From contig JAGWSF010000111.1 of NCBI GenBank assembly GCA_028876385.1, positions 62,001-126,000 on the forward strand: a stretch of DNA of 64,000 bases. The letters are read 5' to 3'. Position numbers and translations under genes: made by a program. The DNA comes from Acidobacteriota bacterium. GTDB lineage: Bacteria; Actinomycetota; Acidimicrobiia; Acidimicrobiales; Palsa-688. The notes beneath the pieces are model-generated. The model was given only the letters and a program-made list of their open reading frames with translations. It had not been told where the DNA came from and made no database searches. Numbering within the stretch: position 1 is the stretch's first letter; every line of letters starts with the position of its first letter. Shown here in pieces: positions 1 to 7,965 of this stretch.

Positions 1-331
1 CCGAGGCGGCGGCCGCCACGCCGCTGTACAGCAGCTCGAGATCGGTGTCGGGTGGCCCGGCCACGGTGACGAGGGCGTGGGCCGCCTCCCCGCCCATGGC
101 CGCGATGTCGCTCACCGACGCCGCCACGGCCTTCCACCCGAGATCGTCGATACCGGTCAGTCCGAGATCGGCGTGCACCCCCCCGACCACGGTGTCGGCG
201 GCGAGCAGCAGCCAGGAGCGCCCGTCGCAGCGGACCGCCGCGGCATCGTCTCCTATCCACACTGCGACGTCGTCTCCGGGGCGGGGTAGAAGAGCGGTCA
301 GGGCGGCGATGGAGGCAAACTCGCCTCTCAC
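1..331 (-). CDS. thiL: Thiamine-monophosphate kinase, N-terminal part (runs off the window)
   Basis: Reading the minus strand from a GTG at 331 gives an uninterrupted frame to the window edge. It starts [16 protein letters not shown] and then carries the ThiL signatures IGDDAA (metal/ATP-binding acidic loop), a [16 protein letters not shown] segment, and [19 protein letters not shown]. ThiL phosphorylates thiamine monophosphate to thiamine diphosphate in the cytoplasm, the cofactor used by kgd and dxs elsewhere in this window. About 110 residues are present, so roughly two thirds of the protein lies outside. There is no well-placed ribosome binding site; an AGGAG lies too far upstream. Divergent from pckG across 68 bp. 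Confidence 0.85.
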   Translation of the reverse strand, partial: MRGEFASIAALTALLPRPGDDVAVWIGDDAAAVRCDGRSWLLLAADTVVGGVHADLGLTGIDDLGWKAVAASVSDIAAMGGEAAHALVTVAGPPDTDLELLYSGVAAAAS

Positions 332-399
332 CGGACCGGTCCAGTACGCTCCTGCACAGGGGGATCGTAGGCCGAAGTGACAAGGAGAAACCTTCAGAC

Positions 400-2202
400 G
401 TGACCTCCACCGAGCCTCTCACCGGTAACCGGCGCCTGATCGACTGGGTCGACAGTTGGGCGGCGATCACCCAGCCCGACCAAGTCCTGTGGTGCGATGG
501 CAGCGCCCGGGAGTACGACCAGCTCTGCGCCGACCTGGTGGCGAGCGGGACCTTCGAGCGTCTGTCGGATGCCAAGCGTCCCAACAGCTACTGGGCCACG
601 TCCGACCCGGCCGACGTGGCCCGGGTGGAGGACCGTACGTTCGTGTGTTCGGCCCGGGAGGAGGACGCCGGCACGAACAACAACTGGCGCGATCCGGCCG
701 AGATGAAGGAACTGCTCACCGAGCTGTACCGGGGCAGCATGAAGGGCCGCACGATGTACGTGGTGCCTTTCTCGATGGGCCCGCTCGGCTCACCCATCGC
801 CCACATCGGGGTGGAGATCACCGACAGCGCCTACGTGGCGGCCAGCATGCGGATCATGACCCGGATGGGTCAGGGTGCTCTCGAGGTGCTCGGCGACGAC
901 GGTGAGTTCGTGCCCTGCGTCCACTCCGTCGGAGCCCCGCTCGAGCCGGGACAGCCCGACGTGGCGTGGCCCTGCAACGGTGACAACAAGTACATAGTCC
1001 ACTTCCCCGAAACCCGCGAAATCTGGTCTTACGGCTCGGGCTACGGCGGCAACGCCCTGCTCGGCAAGAAGTGCTTCGCCCTGCGCATCGCCTCGGTCAT
1101 GGCCCGCGACGACGGGTGGCTGGCCGAGCACATGCTCATCCTCAAGCTCACCTCCCCCGAGGGTGAGGTCCGCTACGTGACCGGGGCCTTCCCGAGCGCC
1201 TGCGGAAAGACCAACCTGGCCATGCTCGTCCCGACCCTGCCCGGGTGGAAGGTCGAGACCATCGGGGACGACATCTGCTGGATGAAGTTCGGTCCCGACG
1301 GGCGCCTGTGGGCCATCAACCCCGAGTACGGCTTCTTCGGGGTGGCGCCGGGCACCAACAACAAGACCAACCTGAATGCCATGCTGACCCTCTCGGGCAA
1401 CTGCATCTTCACCAACACCGCCCGGACCGACGACGGCGATGTGTGGTGGGAGGGCATGACCGACGAGCCCCCCGCTCACCTCGTCGATTGGAAGCGCCAA
1501 GACTGGACCCCGGAGTCGGGGACCCCGGCGGCCCATCCGAACGCCCGCTTCACCGCTCCCGCGGCCCAGGACCCGGCCATCGCCCCGGAGTGGGAGGACC
1601 CCGCCGGGGTGCCCATCTCGGCCATCCTCTTCGGAGGCCGCCGCTCCTCGGTCGTCCCCTTGGTGACCGAAGCCTTCGACTGGAACCACGGCGTGTTCAT
1701 GGGCTCGATCATGGCGTCGGAGACGACCGCGGCCGCGGCCGGAGCCGTCGGCAACCTGCGCCACGACCCCTTCGCCATGCTCCCCTTCTGCGGCTACAAC
1801 ATGGCCGACTACTTCGCCCACTGGCTGTCGATCGGCGCCACCGCCGACACCGACAAGCTGCCCAAGCTCTTCTACGTCAACTGGTTCCGCAAGAGCCAGG
1901 ACGGCCGTTTCCTCTGGCCCGGCTACGGCGAGAACAGCCGGGTCCTCGAGTGGGTGTTCAAGCGCTGCAGCGGCGACGGTGAGGCGGTGGCCACCCCCAT
2001 CGGCCTCCTCCCCACCGCCGAGGCGCTGCGCACCGATGGCCTCGACATCGATGCCACCGACCTGGCCACCCTGCTCGAAGTGGACGTCGATGGATGGCGG
2101 GGGGATCTGGCGTCCATCCGCAACTACTACGAGGGGCTCGGCGAGCGCATGCCGGCGGAGCTGCTCGACCAGCTCGGCGAGCTGGAGAAACGCCTGAGTT
2201 GA
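400..2202 (+). CDS. pckG: Phosphoenolpyruvate carboxykinase (GTP)
   Basis: GTP-type PEPCK (600 aa, normal for the family), converting oxaloacetate and GTP to phosphoenolpyruvate, CO2 and GDP; a cytoplasmic gluconeogenic and anaplerotic enzyme. The start is GTG at 400 with a good AAGGAG at 382-387. Visible family signatures are the kinase-1a P-loop FPSACGKTN around residues 263-272 with the hyper-reactive Cys at about 268, [16 protein letters not shown] near 210, and [12 protein letters not shown] near 508. The protein is intact. A small Lrp-type ligand-domain gene follows 38 bp downstream on the same strand, which may be co-transcribed. Confidence 0.97.
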   Translation: MTSTEPLTGNRRLIDWVDSWAAITQPDQVLWCDGSAREYDQLCADLVASGTFERLSDAKRPNSYWATSDPADVARVEDRTFVCSAREEDAGTNNNWRDPAEMKELLTELYRGSMKGRTMYVVPFSMGPLGSPIAHIGVEITDSAYVAASMRIMTRMGQGALEVLGDDGEFVPCVHSVGAPLEPGQPDVAWPCNGDNKYIVHFPETREIWSYGSGYGGNALLGKKCFALRIASVMARDDGWLAEHMLILKLTSPEGEVRYVTGAFPSACGKTNLAMLVPTLPGWKVETIGDDICWMKFGPDGRLWAINPEYGFFGVAPGTNNKTNLNAMLTLSGNCIFTNTARTDDGDVWWEGMTDEPPAHLVDWKRQDWTPESGTPAAHPNARFTAPAAQDPAIAPEWEDPAGVPISAILFGGRRSSVVPLVTEAFDWNHGVFMGSIMASETTAAAAGAVGNLRHDPFAMLPFCGYNMADYFAHWLSIGATADTDKLPKLFYVNWFRKSQDGRFLWPGYGENSRVLEWVFKRCSGDGEAVATPIGLLPTAEALRTDGLDIDATDLATLLEVDVDGWRGDLASIRNYYEGLGERMPAELLDQLGELEKRLS

Positions 2203-2240
2203 CCAACCCGCTCAGACCCCGGTAACGACAGGAGATCCCC

Positions 2241-2480
2241 GTGGCCGTGAACGCCTATGTCCTGATCCAGACCGAGGTGGGTAGGGCCGCGACGGTAGCG
2301 GCGCAGGCACGCGACATCCCCGGGGTGACCGCCGCCGACGACGTCACCGGCCCCTACGACGTGATCGTGAGAGCCGAGGCTGAGTCGGTGGACGACCTCG
2401 GTCGGATGATCGTCAGCCGGCTGCAGATGCTGGAGGGGATCACCCGGACTCTCACCTGCCCGGTCGTCAACCTCCAGTAG
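2241..2480 (+). CDS. Stand-alone Lrp/AsnC ligand-binding (RAM) domain protein
   Basis: This 79-residue protein consists only of the effector-binding domain of Lrp/AsnC regulators: an alpha-beta sandwich beginning AYVLIQTEVG, a central GPYDVIVRAEAES turn that lines the ligand pocket, and LEGITRTLTCPVVNL at the end. There is no helix-turn-helix, so it cannot bind DNA by itself. Family knowledge says such stand-alone domains oligomerise and bind amino acids. The GTG start at 2241 follows ACAGGAGAT at 2228-2236. It lies 38 bp after pckG, so a role in sensing a metabolite related to gluconeogenesis is possible but is only inference. Confidence 0.85.
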   Translation: MAVNAYVLIQTEVGRAATVAAQARDIPGVTAADDVTGPYDVIVRAEAESVDDLGRMIVSRLQMLEGITRTLTCPVVNLQ

Positions 2481-2528
2481 CGGTCGCCCGTAGTTCGGTC
2501 GGGCGGTCGTCCACGATGCCCCAGGCGC

Positions 2529-3680
2529 CTATCTGACCGCACCCGACTGGCGCAGCCGGGCCAACTCGTCGTCGTCGAAACCCCAGTCCAGGAGGGTCTG
2601 GTCGGTGTGCTCTCCGGGCCGGGCCGGGGGCCCCGGCTGGGCCGGAGGAGTCCGGCTGAAGCGAGGGGCCGGCGCCGGTTGGAGCATGCCCTCCACGGTG
2701 GTGAAGGTTCCCCGCGCCACGTTGTGGGGATGGGCGGCCGCCTCCTCGGGACTGAGCACCGGGGCGAAGCAGGCGTCGCTGCCCTCCATGATGCGGGACC
2801 ACTCGTCACGGGTCCGGGTCTTGACGACCTCGGCCAGCCGCTCCTTCATTTCCGGCCAAGTGGACCGGTCGTGCTGGGACGGCAACTCCCCGGGCAGGCC
2901 GGTGAGGCGGACCATCTCGGCCAGGAACTGCGGCTCTATGGACCCGAGGGAGATGTAGCGCCCGTCCTTGGTCTCGTAGACGTCGTAGAACCAGGCGCCG
3001 GTATCGAGCAGGTTGGTACCCCGCTCCCCCCACTGCCCGGCGCCGCGCATCCCGTAGATCATGGTGGCGAGCAGGGCCGATCCGTCGACCATGGCGGCGT
3101 CGATCACCTGACCCTGGCCCGAGCGCGACGCCTCGAGGATGCCGCAGACGATCCCGAACGCCAGCAGCAGCCCACCACCGCCGAAGTCGCCGACCAGGTT
3201 GAGCGGCGGCACCGGAGCCTCCCCCCGACGCCCGATCATGTCCAGGGTCCCCGACAGCGCCACGTAGTTGATGTCGTGCCCGGCGGTCGGGGCGTAGGGC
3301 CCATCCTGGCCCCAGCCCGTCATGCGGGCGTAGACCAGCCTCGGGTTGCGCGCCGCGCAGTCCTCGGGGCCGAGCCCCAGCCTCTCGGTCACCCCCGGGC
3401 GATAGCCCTCGATCAGGGCGTCAGCCGCCTCGACCAGACGGAGCACCGTCTCGCGGCCCTCCGGGTGCTTGAGATCCACCGCCACCGAGCGCCGGCCCCG
3501 ACCGAGCAGGTCGGCCGATGGGCGACGGCCCGGGCCGGGGTCGGACGGGTCGGCAACAGCCTGGACCCGGTCGACGCGCACCACCTCGGCGCCCATGTCG
3601 GACAACATCATCCCGGCGAACGGGCCCGGCCCGATGCCCGCCAGCTCGATCACCCGGTAGCCGTCCAGAGGTCCTGACAT
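2529..3680 (-). CDS. CaiB/BaiF CoA-transferase family, alpha-methylacyl-CoA racemase-like
   Basis: 383 aa starting at ATG 3680 (MSGPLDGYRVIELAG). The N-terminal GPGPFAGMMLSDMGAEVVRVDR is the standard class III CoA-transferase opening. Residues matching the racemase active site of mycobacterial MCR are present: His135 in AGHDINY, Asp165 in GDFGGGG, and Glu249 in GSIEPQF. That favours racemisation of 2-methyl-branched acyl-CoAs (side-chain degradation of sterols or branched fatty acids) over CoA transfer, which uses a catalytic Asp. It begins 11 bp after the BtuF-like gene ends and is probably co-transcribed with it. The frame extends further upstream, but that part overlaps the neighbour and lacks family similarity. 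Confidence 0.88.
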   Translation of the reverse strand: MSGPLDGYRVIELAGIGPGPFAGMMLSDMGAEVVRVDRVQAVADPSDPGPGRRPSADLLGRGRRSVAVDLKHPEGRETVLRLVEAADALIEGYRPGVTERLGLGPEDCAARNPRLVYARMTGWGQDGPYAPTAGHDINYVALSGTLDMIGRRGEAPVPPLNLVGDFGGGGLLLAFGIVCGILEASRSGQGQVIDAAMVDGSALLATMIYGMRGAGQWGERGTNLLDTGAWFYDVYETKDGRYISLGSIEPQFLAEMVRLTGLPGELPSQHDRSTWPEMKERLAEVVKTRTRDEWSRIMEGSDACFAPVLSPEEAAAHPHNVARGTFTTVEGMLQPAPAPRFSRTPPAQPGPPARPGEHTDQTLLDWGFDDDELARLRQSGAVR

Positions 3681-3691
3681 GGCGTCGATGT

Positions 3692-4483
3692 TTACCCGAC
3701 GCCCAGCTCGTTCGCCATTTCTCGCAGTCGCCCCAGGGCCCCGGCGGTGCGGCTGCCCCACCAGAAGAGATCCCGGCCGTCCACGAACGCCACCGGTCCG
3801 ACCTGCTCCAGCTCGCGACGGTGGCGCTCGGCGAACGCGTAGGGCTCCGACGGGGCCAGGACCAGGTCGGGCCGGCGCCGGGCCGCCTCGTCGAGCTCCA
3901 CGGTCGGATAGGGGTCGGCGGCATCAGCGAAGATGTTCTCGAAACCGGCGGCCCGCAGCAGCGACGACCCGTACGTGGCTTCGCTCACCGTCATCCACGG
4001 CCGCCGCCAGATGGGCACGAACACCCGGGTCAGGGCGCCGGACGGGGTCGCCTCCGACCCGGTCGGCGGGGGATCCTCTCGGTTAGTTGCAGGGTCGGCG
4101 GCGGCCCCGAGAGCAGGGTCGGCGGCGACCCCGAGAGCAGGGTCGGCGACGACCCCGAGAGCAGGGTCGGCGGCGACGCCGACGGCGTCGGCGAGGACCG
4201 CGAGAGCGGGCCCCACGTCGCCGACGGAGCGCACTGCGGTGGCCACCACCGGGATTCCCTCAGCCGCGAGCCGGGCGGCGTCGGGGGCCCGATTCTCCTC
4301 CTCGTCCATCAGGACCACGTCGGGGGCGAGAGCCTTGATGGCCTCGATATCGGGGTTCTTGGTCCCCCCGACCAGGGCGATCCCCTCCGTCTCGCAGAAG
4401 CGGGTCACGCCCACCGGGACGACCCCCCACGCAAGGAGGGTCTCGGTGATAGACGGGACCAGGCTGACCGCCCGCCGGCTCAC
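3692..4483 (-). CDS. BtuF-like periplasmic-binding-fold protein without a signal peptide
   Basis: 263 aa. The frame opens RRAVSLVPSITETLLAWG and continues with VGVTRFCETEGI, VGGTKNPDIEAIKALAPDVVLMDEEENR, and a second lobe with FVPIWRRPWMTV and TYGSSLLRAAGFENIF. This is the helical-backbone metal-receptor fold of BtuF and siderophore/cobalamin binding proteins. It has no signal peptide or lipobox, so it is predicted to be cytoplasmic, and no ABC permease is nearby. The linker between lobes contains an in-frame 24-bp tandem repeat coding for four copies of an ADPALG-type octapeptide (4089-4182). The GTG start overlaps the stop of the upstream PH-domain gene by 4 nt, indicating translational coupling. 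Confidence 0.75.
   Translation of the reverse strand: MSRRAVSLVPSITETLLAWGVVPVGVTRFCETEGIALVGGTKNPDIEAIKALAPDVVLMDEEENRAPDAARLAAEGIPVVATAVRSVGDVGPALAVLADAVGVAADPALGVVADPALGVAADPALGAAADPATNREDPPPTGSEATPSGALTRVFVPIWRRPWMTVSEATYGSSLLRAAGFENIFADAADPYPTVELDEAARRRPDLVLAPSEPYAFAERHRRELEQVGPVAFVDGRDLFWWGSRTAGALGRLREMANELGVG
4089..4182 (+). repeat. 24-bp in-frame tandem repeat, about 3.9 copies
   Basis: Units begin at 4089, 4113, 4137 and 4161 (the last is about 22 bp). Each starts GCAGGGTCGGCG and they differ at one or two positions. On the minus strand they encode repeats of Ala-Asp-Pro-Ala-Leu-Gly plus two small residues, in the loop joining the two lobes of the BtuF-like protein. Since 24 is a multiple of three, copy number changes would leave the frame intact. 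Confidence 0.95.
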
Positions 4484-5082
4484 AGCCGGTCCAGCAGTTC
4501 GGCCTTCTTGCGCTCGAACTCCTCATCGGTGAGTATGCCTCGTCGGCGCAACTGGTCGAGTTGGTCGATCTGCTCGGGTATCGACGGCGACGCCGCCAAG
4601 CCGCCCGGGCCGGGCCGACGCGGCTGCATCTGGGCGTAGATCTCGTTGTGCACGGCCGCGGGGTGGGGGATGTCGCTGAACACCTCCCGGCCGTCGCGGC
4701 CCGCCGACTCGATGACGACGTCGCCGGTGCCGATCAAACGCTCGAAGATCGACTGGTGGTATCCGATGTCGGTAAGGGCGGCGAGCGGGATCTCCCGACC
4801 GGACCGGCCGAGGATGCCCTTCCGCTCGATGATGCGGCTGGACGTGACGATCAGCCGGGTGGTGGTCCACCTCAGGTAGCGGGCGACGAGCCACAGGGCC
4901 GACATCCCGAGGGCGGCCACCACGAGCCACTTGGCCCACCCTGGGGCGCTTTCGACCAGGGCCGCCACGGCTCCGGCGATGACCGCGGCCAGGACGGCGA
5001 TGGGCCCGGCCAGATACCACCAGTGGGGACGGACGTCGACCACGACGTTCTCCCCCTCAGCCAGCCTTCTCACGTCCGACAC
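4480..5082 (-). CDS. Bacterial PH domain membrane protein with C-terminal SHOCT domain
   Basis: 200 aa from GTG 5082. The order is an N-terminal soluble stretch, two adjacent transmembrane segments (about residues 25-48 and 53-68, LAGPIAVLAAVIAGAVAAL and WLVVAALGMSALWLVARYL), then a bacterial PH/YdbT-type domain (TTTRLIVTSSRIIERKGIL, IPLAALTDIGYHQSIFERLI, GDVVIESAG) and a final SHOCT domain (LDQLRRRGILTDEEFERKKAELL). SHOCT domains are short oligomerisation modules of unknown exact role. Membrane-anchored with the PH domain in the cytoplasm is likely. A longer reading to 5154 is possible but the extra N-terminus lacks membrane-protein character. First gene of a three-gene unit with the BtuF-like protein and the CoA-transferase-family gene. 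Confidence 0.85.
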   Translation of the reverse strand: MSDVRRLAEGENVVVDVRPHWWYLAGPIAVLAAVIAGAVAALVESAPGWAKWLVVAALGMSALWLVARYLRWTTTRLIVTSSRIIERKGILGRSGREIPLAALTDIGYHQSIFERLIGTGDVVIESAGRDGREVFSDIPHPAAVHNEIYAQMQPRRPGPGGLAASPSIPEQIDQLDQLRRRGILTDEEFERKKAELLDRL

Positions 5083-5125
5083 GCTAACGGCGCCGCGGTA
5101 AAGGCGGCAGCCCGCTTGACTTGGA

Positions 5126-5145
5126 AGTGTGCCGTCGGGCACACT
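5126..5145. promoter_or_regulatory. Perfect 8-bp inverted repeat between PH-SHOCT gene and helicase
   Basis: AGTGTGCC at 5126-5133 and GGCACACT at 5138-5145 are exact reverse complements around a 4-nt GTCG centre. It lies in a 209-bp divergent intergenic region, just after a TTGACT at 5116-5121. It could be an operator for either gene or a small hairpin; the sequence does not decide. Confidence 0.5.
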
Positions 5146-5166
5146 CCTCTGCATCGACGACTAAAA

Positions 5167-5225
5167 CCCGGTTGCAGCGCCGGCTGGTTGGTTCGGGGGG
5201 ATCGACCGCCAGGCGCGCAACCGGG
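5167..5225. repeat. Long-loop inverted repeat in the helicase leader region
   Basis: CCCGGTTGC at 5167-5175 pairs exactly with GCAACCGGG at 5217-5225, enclosing 41 nt. It ends 66 bp before the helicase start. It may form a stem in the leader RNA or be a protein site. Confidence 0.4.
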
Positions 5226-5291
5226 TCGTCGAGCCCGCTTCGGGCCCGACCATCCCCCAGACCGTCACACCCGGTCCGTATCGTCAAGGCG

Positions 5292-7373
5292 ATGCTCGAC
5301 GGGACAGACCTGGCCCGGCTGCTCGAAGGCCTGAGCGGCCCTCAGCGGTCGGCAGTCGTGTCCGAGGCCACCCCGTTGTGCGTGGTGGCGGCCGCCGGGG
5401 CCGGCAAGACCCGGGTGCTGACCCGGCGTATCGCCTACCTCTGTGCCACCGGCCGGGCCGACGCCGGCCACACCCTGGCCCTCACCTTCACCCGCAAGGC
5501 GGCCGGCGAGCTCCAGCACCGGCTGGCGGCTCTCGGCCTGCGTGAGCGGGTGGCGGCCGGCACGTTCCACTCCCATGCCTCAGCCCAGCTACAGCGGTGG
5601 TGGACCGACCGTCGCCAGCCCCCGCCCACCCTGCTCGACCGCAAGTCCCGCATCCTGGGCCCCCTCGTCGCGGGGCGCCCCGGCCTGGGCTCGGTGCCCC
5701 TTTCGGATCTGGCGGCGGTCATCGAGTGGGCCAAGGCCCGCACCGTGGCCCCCGAGGCTTTGGAGGCGGTCCTGGCCGACGGACGCTACGTGCCGGGCGG
5801 TCGCGGCCTGCCTTCGGGGGTGCGCCCAGCCGACGTGGCAGCCCTCTACCGACGCTACGAGGACGAGAAGCGCCGCCGGGGCCTGATCGACTTCGACGAC
5901 CTGCTCGGTCGGTGCGCCGATGCGCTGGAGACCGACCAGGAGTTCGCCAGGGCCCAGAGATGGCGGTGGCGCCACGTCTACGTCGACGAGTTCCAGGACC
6001 TCAACCCGCTGCAGTACCGACTGCTCCGAGCCTGGCTCGGCTCGTCCGAGGACCTGTGCGCGGTCGGCGACCCCAACCAGGCCATCTACGGGTGGAACGG
6101 TGCCGATCCGGGCCTCCTCCGTTCGTTCCAGGATCACTGGCCGTCGGCCCAGATCATCCACCTCGACGCCAACCATCGCTGCAGCGAGCCGGTGGTGAGA
6201 GCCGCGGCGGCGGTGCTGGGCCGTGACGGAGCCCACCTGAGCGGCGTCGGTCGCGGGGGACCGGTCCCGGGTATCCACCGCTTCGACACCGAGTCGGCCG
6301 AATCCGAAGCCGTGGCCGCAGCCTTGGCGGCGGCCCACGGCGAGGGCCGCAGGTGGGGTTCGATGGCCGTTCTGGCTCGCACCAACGCCCAACTGCCGGC
6401 CTTGCAGGAGGCCCTCAGCGCAGCCGGGATCCCGTGGTGGTCGGCTTCCTCGGCGGCCCTGCTCGACGAGCCCGTGGTGCGCGACACCATGAGCCAGTGG
6501 CGGGCCAGTCCCCGCCGGCCCCTGCGCATGGCCGTCGCCGACCTCCAAGAGGCGATGCTCGCCGACCGACGGTCCGAGACCGGGCCCGGGGAGGACCACG
6601 ACGCCCTGGCCGCCCTGGCCGACACCGCCTGGTCCCTCCTCGGGTCACGTCCTGAGGCCAGCGTGGGCGACTGGCTGCAGTGGCTCCCCTCCACGGTCAA
6701 GGACCGATCGGATCGCACCGGACCCGCCGATGCCGTCACCCTGAGCAGCTTCCACCGGGCCAAGGGCCTCGAATGGGACATGGTCTGGGTGGCCGGCGTG
6801 GAGGAGGGCCTGGTACCCATGGGCCGATCCACGGGCCGCGCCGCCGAGAGCGAAGAGCGGCGCCTCCTCTACGTGGCCCTCACCCGGGCCGGTAGCGAGC
6901 TGCACATGTCGTGGTGCGCGGCCCGCTCGTTCGGGGGGAGGCCGGTGGTCCGCCGACCCTCCCGATGGCTGGAGGCGGTGGCCCGGGCCTGCGAGACCAT
7001 GATCGCCGACGAGAGCGACCGACGGGCCGGGCCGGGAGCCGACTGGCGCTCCCGCCTCGACGCCCAGCGTGAGGCTCTGCGCCGATCGGCCACCGAGGCC
7101 GGCCGCCCGGCGGGTCGGACCAGCCCTCCCGGCTGGCCCGACCCCGATCCCGACCTGCGCCAGGCCCTGCTCGCCTGGCGCCTAGACGCGGCCCGCAACA
7201 GCGGGGTGCCCCCGGGGGTGCTCCTCCACGACGCCACGGTCGAGGCGCTGGCCTCGATACGTCCCCGCACCATGGAGCAGCTGCTCGCCATTCCCGGGTT
7301 CGGGCCGGTGAAGGCCTCCCGCTACGGTCCGATACTGCTCCATCTGCTCGGTGAGCGGGCCCTGAGCGCCTGA
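5292..7373 (+). CDS. UvrD-family superfamily 1A helicase with C-terminal HRDC domain (UvrD2-like)
   Basis: 693 aa from ATG 5292. SF1A motifs appear in order: Walker A AAGAGKT (Lys39), TFTRKAA, motif II DEFQD, motif III GDPNQAIYGWNGA, LDANHRCSE, motif V SSFHRAKGLEWD, and motif VI EERRLLYVALTRA. The last 65 residues form an HRDC domain (RPRTMEQLLAIPGFG). Helicase plus HRDC is the layout of actinobacterial UvrD2, an ATP-dependent 3'-5' DNA unwinding enzyme for repair. The C-terminal tetracysteine motif known from mycobacterial UvrD2 is not visible here; the protein ends directly after HRDC. The frame continues upstream, but the family similarity begins just after this ATG. Confidence 0.92.
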   Translation: MLDGTDLARLLEGLSGPQRSAVVSEATPLCVVAAAGAGKTRVLTRRIAYLCATGRADAGHTLALTFTRKAAGELQHRLAALGLRERVAAGTFHSHASAQLQRWWTDRRQPPPTLLDRKSRILGPLVAGRPGLGSVPLSDLAAVIEWAKARTVAPEALEAVLADGRYVPGGRGLPSGVRPADVAALYRRYEDEKRRRGLIDFDDLLGRCADALETDQEFARAQRWRWRHVYVDEFQDLNPLQYRLLRAWLGSSEDLCAVGDPNQAIYGWNGADPGLLRSFQDHWPSAQIIHLDANHRCSEPVVRAAAAVLGRDGAHLSGVGRGGPVPGIHRFDTESAESEAVAAALAAAHGEGRRWGSMAVLARTNAQLPALQEALSAAGIPWWSASSAALLDEPVVRDTMSQWRASPRRPLRMAVADLQEAMLADRRSETGPGEDHDALAALADTAWSLLGSRPEASVGDWLQWLPSTVKDRSDRTGPADAVTLSSFHRAKGLEWDMVWVAGVEEGLVPMGRSTGRAAESEERRLLYVALTRAGSELHMSWCAARSFGGRPVVRRPSRWLEAVARACETMIADESDRRAGPGADWRSRLDAQREALRRSATEAGRPAGRTSPPGWPDPDPDLRQALLAWRLDAARNSGVPPGVLLHDATVEALASIRPRTMEQLLAIPGFGPVKASRYGPILLHLLGERALSA

Positions 7374-7446
7374 CCGTTCCCCGCCCGAGATACGCCCTCC
7401 GCCACCATGGTCCGGATCGGGGCTTTCCTCGATGACCACAAAAGAG

Positions 7447-7452
7447 TAGAAT
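7447..7452 (+). promoter_or_regulatory. -10 hexamer TAGAAT of a probable leaderless gene
   Basis: TAGAAT ends 8 nt before the GTG start at 7461, so the predicted transcription start falls at or next to the start codon. There is no ribosome binding site between them. Confidence 0.6.
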
Positions 7453-7460
7453 CCCGCTCT

Positions 7461-7886
7461 GTGAGCACGTGGTATTCGATCGAGGTCTTCGATGGGGCCA
7501 CGTCCGCCTCGGTTTGGGCGGAGGCCTACCGCGACGCGTTGATGGAGACGGCGGTCACCTCGGGGGCCTCGGACTGGTCCTGGCACCGTCACACCTGGGG
7601 TGTGGTCTTCGAGGTCGCTTTCGCCGACGAGCAAGCGTGGGAGGACTACGCCAACCTCCCGGTGGTACGAGCCGCCCTCGACGCCGTGCCCGACCCTCTC
7701 ACCGGCCTCATCGTCTACCGGGGCCGGGGTGGAAGCAGCGGGTCGCCCTTCCCCCGCAAGCCCCGCCCGCTGATCGGTTCCGGCTCTGCGGCGCTGCCCC
7801 TCCCGTGGATCATGAGCAGCGACGATCTTCCTGCTCTCACCCCGCTGACTCGGCCGCTGGCCATACCGGTGGCGGCTGGCGCCTGA
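7461..7886 (+). CDS. Uncharacterised protein
   Basis: 141 aa from GTG 7461. I do not recognise a family. The first 95 residues look like a small alpha-beta domain: STWYSIEVFDG, a helix with AEAYRDALMETAV, a Trp-rich strand (DWSWHRHTWGVVFEVAF), a helix FADEQAWEDYANLPVVRAALDA, then LTGLIVYRGRG. That pattern is reminiscent of dimeric alpha-beta barrel (ferredoxin-like) proteins, but this is only a fold-level impression. The last 45 residues are Pro/Ser rich and probably disordered. The start is supported by the TAGAAT box at 7447. A 20-bp tandem repeat begins across its stop codon. Confidence 0.7.
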   Translation: MSTWYSIEVFDGATSASVWAEAYRDALMETAVTSGASDWSWHRHTWGVVFEVAFADEQAWEDYANLPVVRAALDAVPDPLTGLIVYRGRGGSSGSPFPRKPRPLIGSGSAALPLPWIMSSDDLPALTPLTRPLAIPVAAGA

Positions 7887-7928
7887 GACCTGCGGCCGAC
7901 GCCTGAGACCTGCGGCCGGCGCCTGAGA
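7879..7928 (+). repeat. 20-bp tandem repeat, 2.5 copies, starting across a stop codon
   Basis: Units at 7879-7898, 7899-7918 and 7919-7928 follow the pattern RCGCCTGAGACCTGCGGCCG. The TGA at 7884-7886 that ends the upstream gene lies inside the first unit, so each copy repeats that stop. Confidence 0.95.
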
Positions 7929-7965
7929 GGCTCGGGCGCCGCTCACCGTCGGAGCCGGGGCCCGG

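Noticed and set aside
5083-5291. SOS (LexA) box upstream of the helicase, and also upstream of the SRAP gene
   Set aside because: No CGAAC-N4-GTTCG-type site is present in either region. The palindromes there have different sequences.
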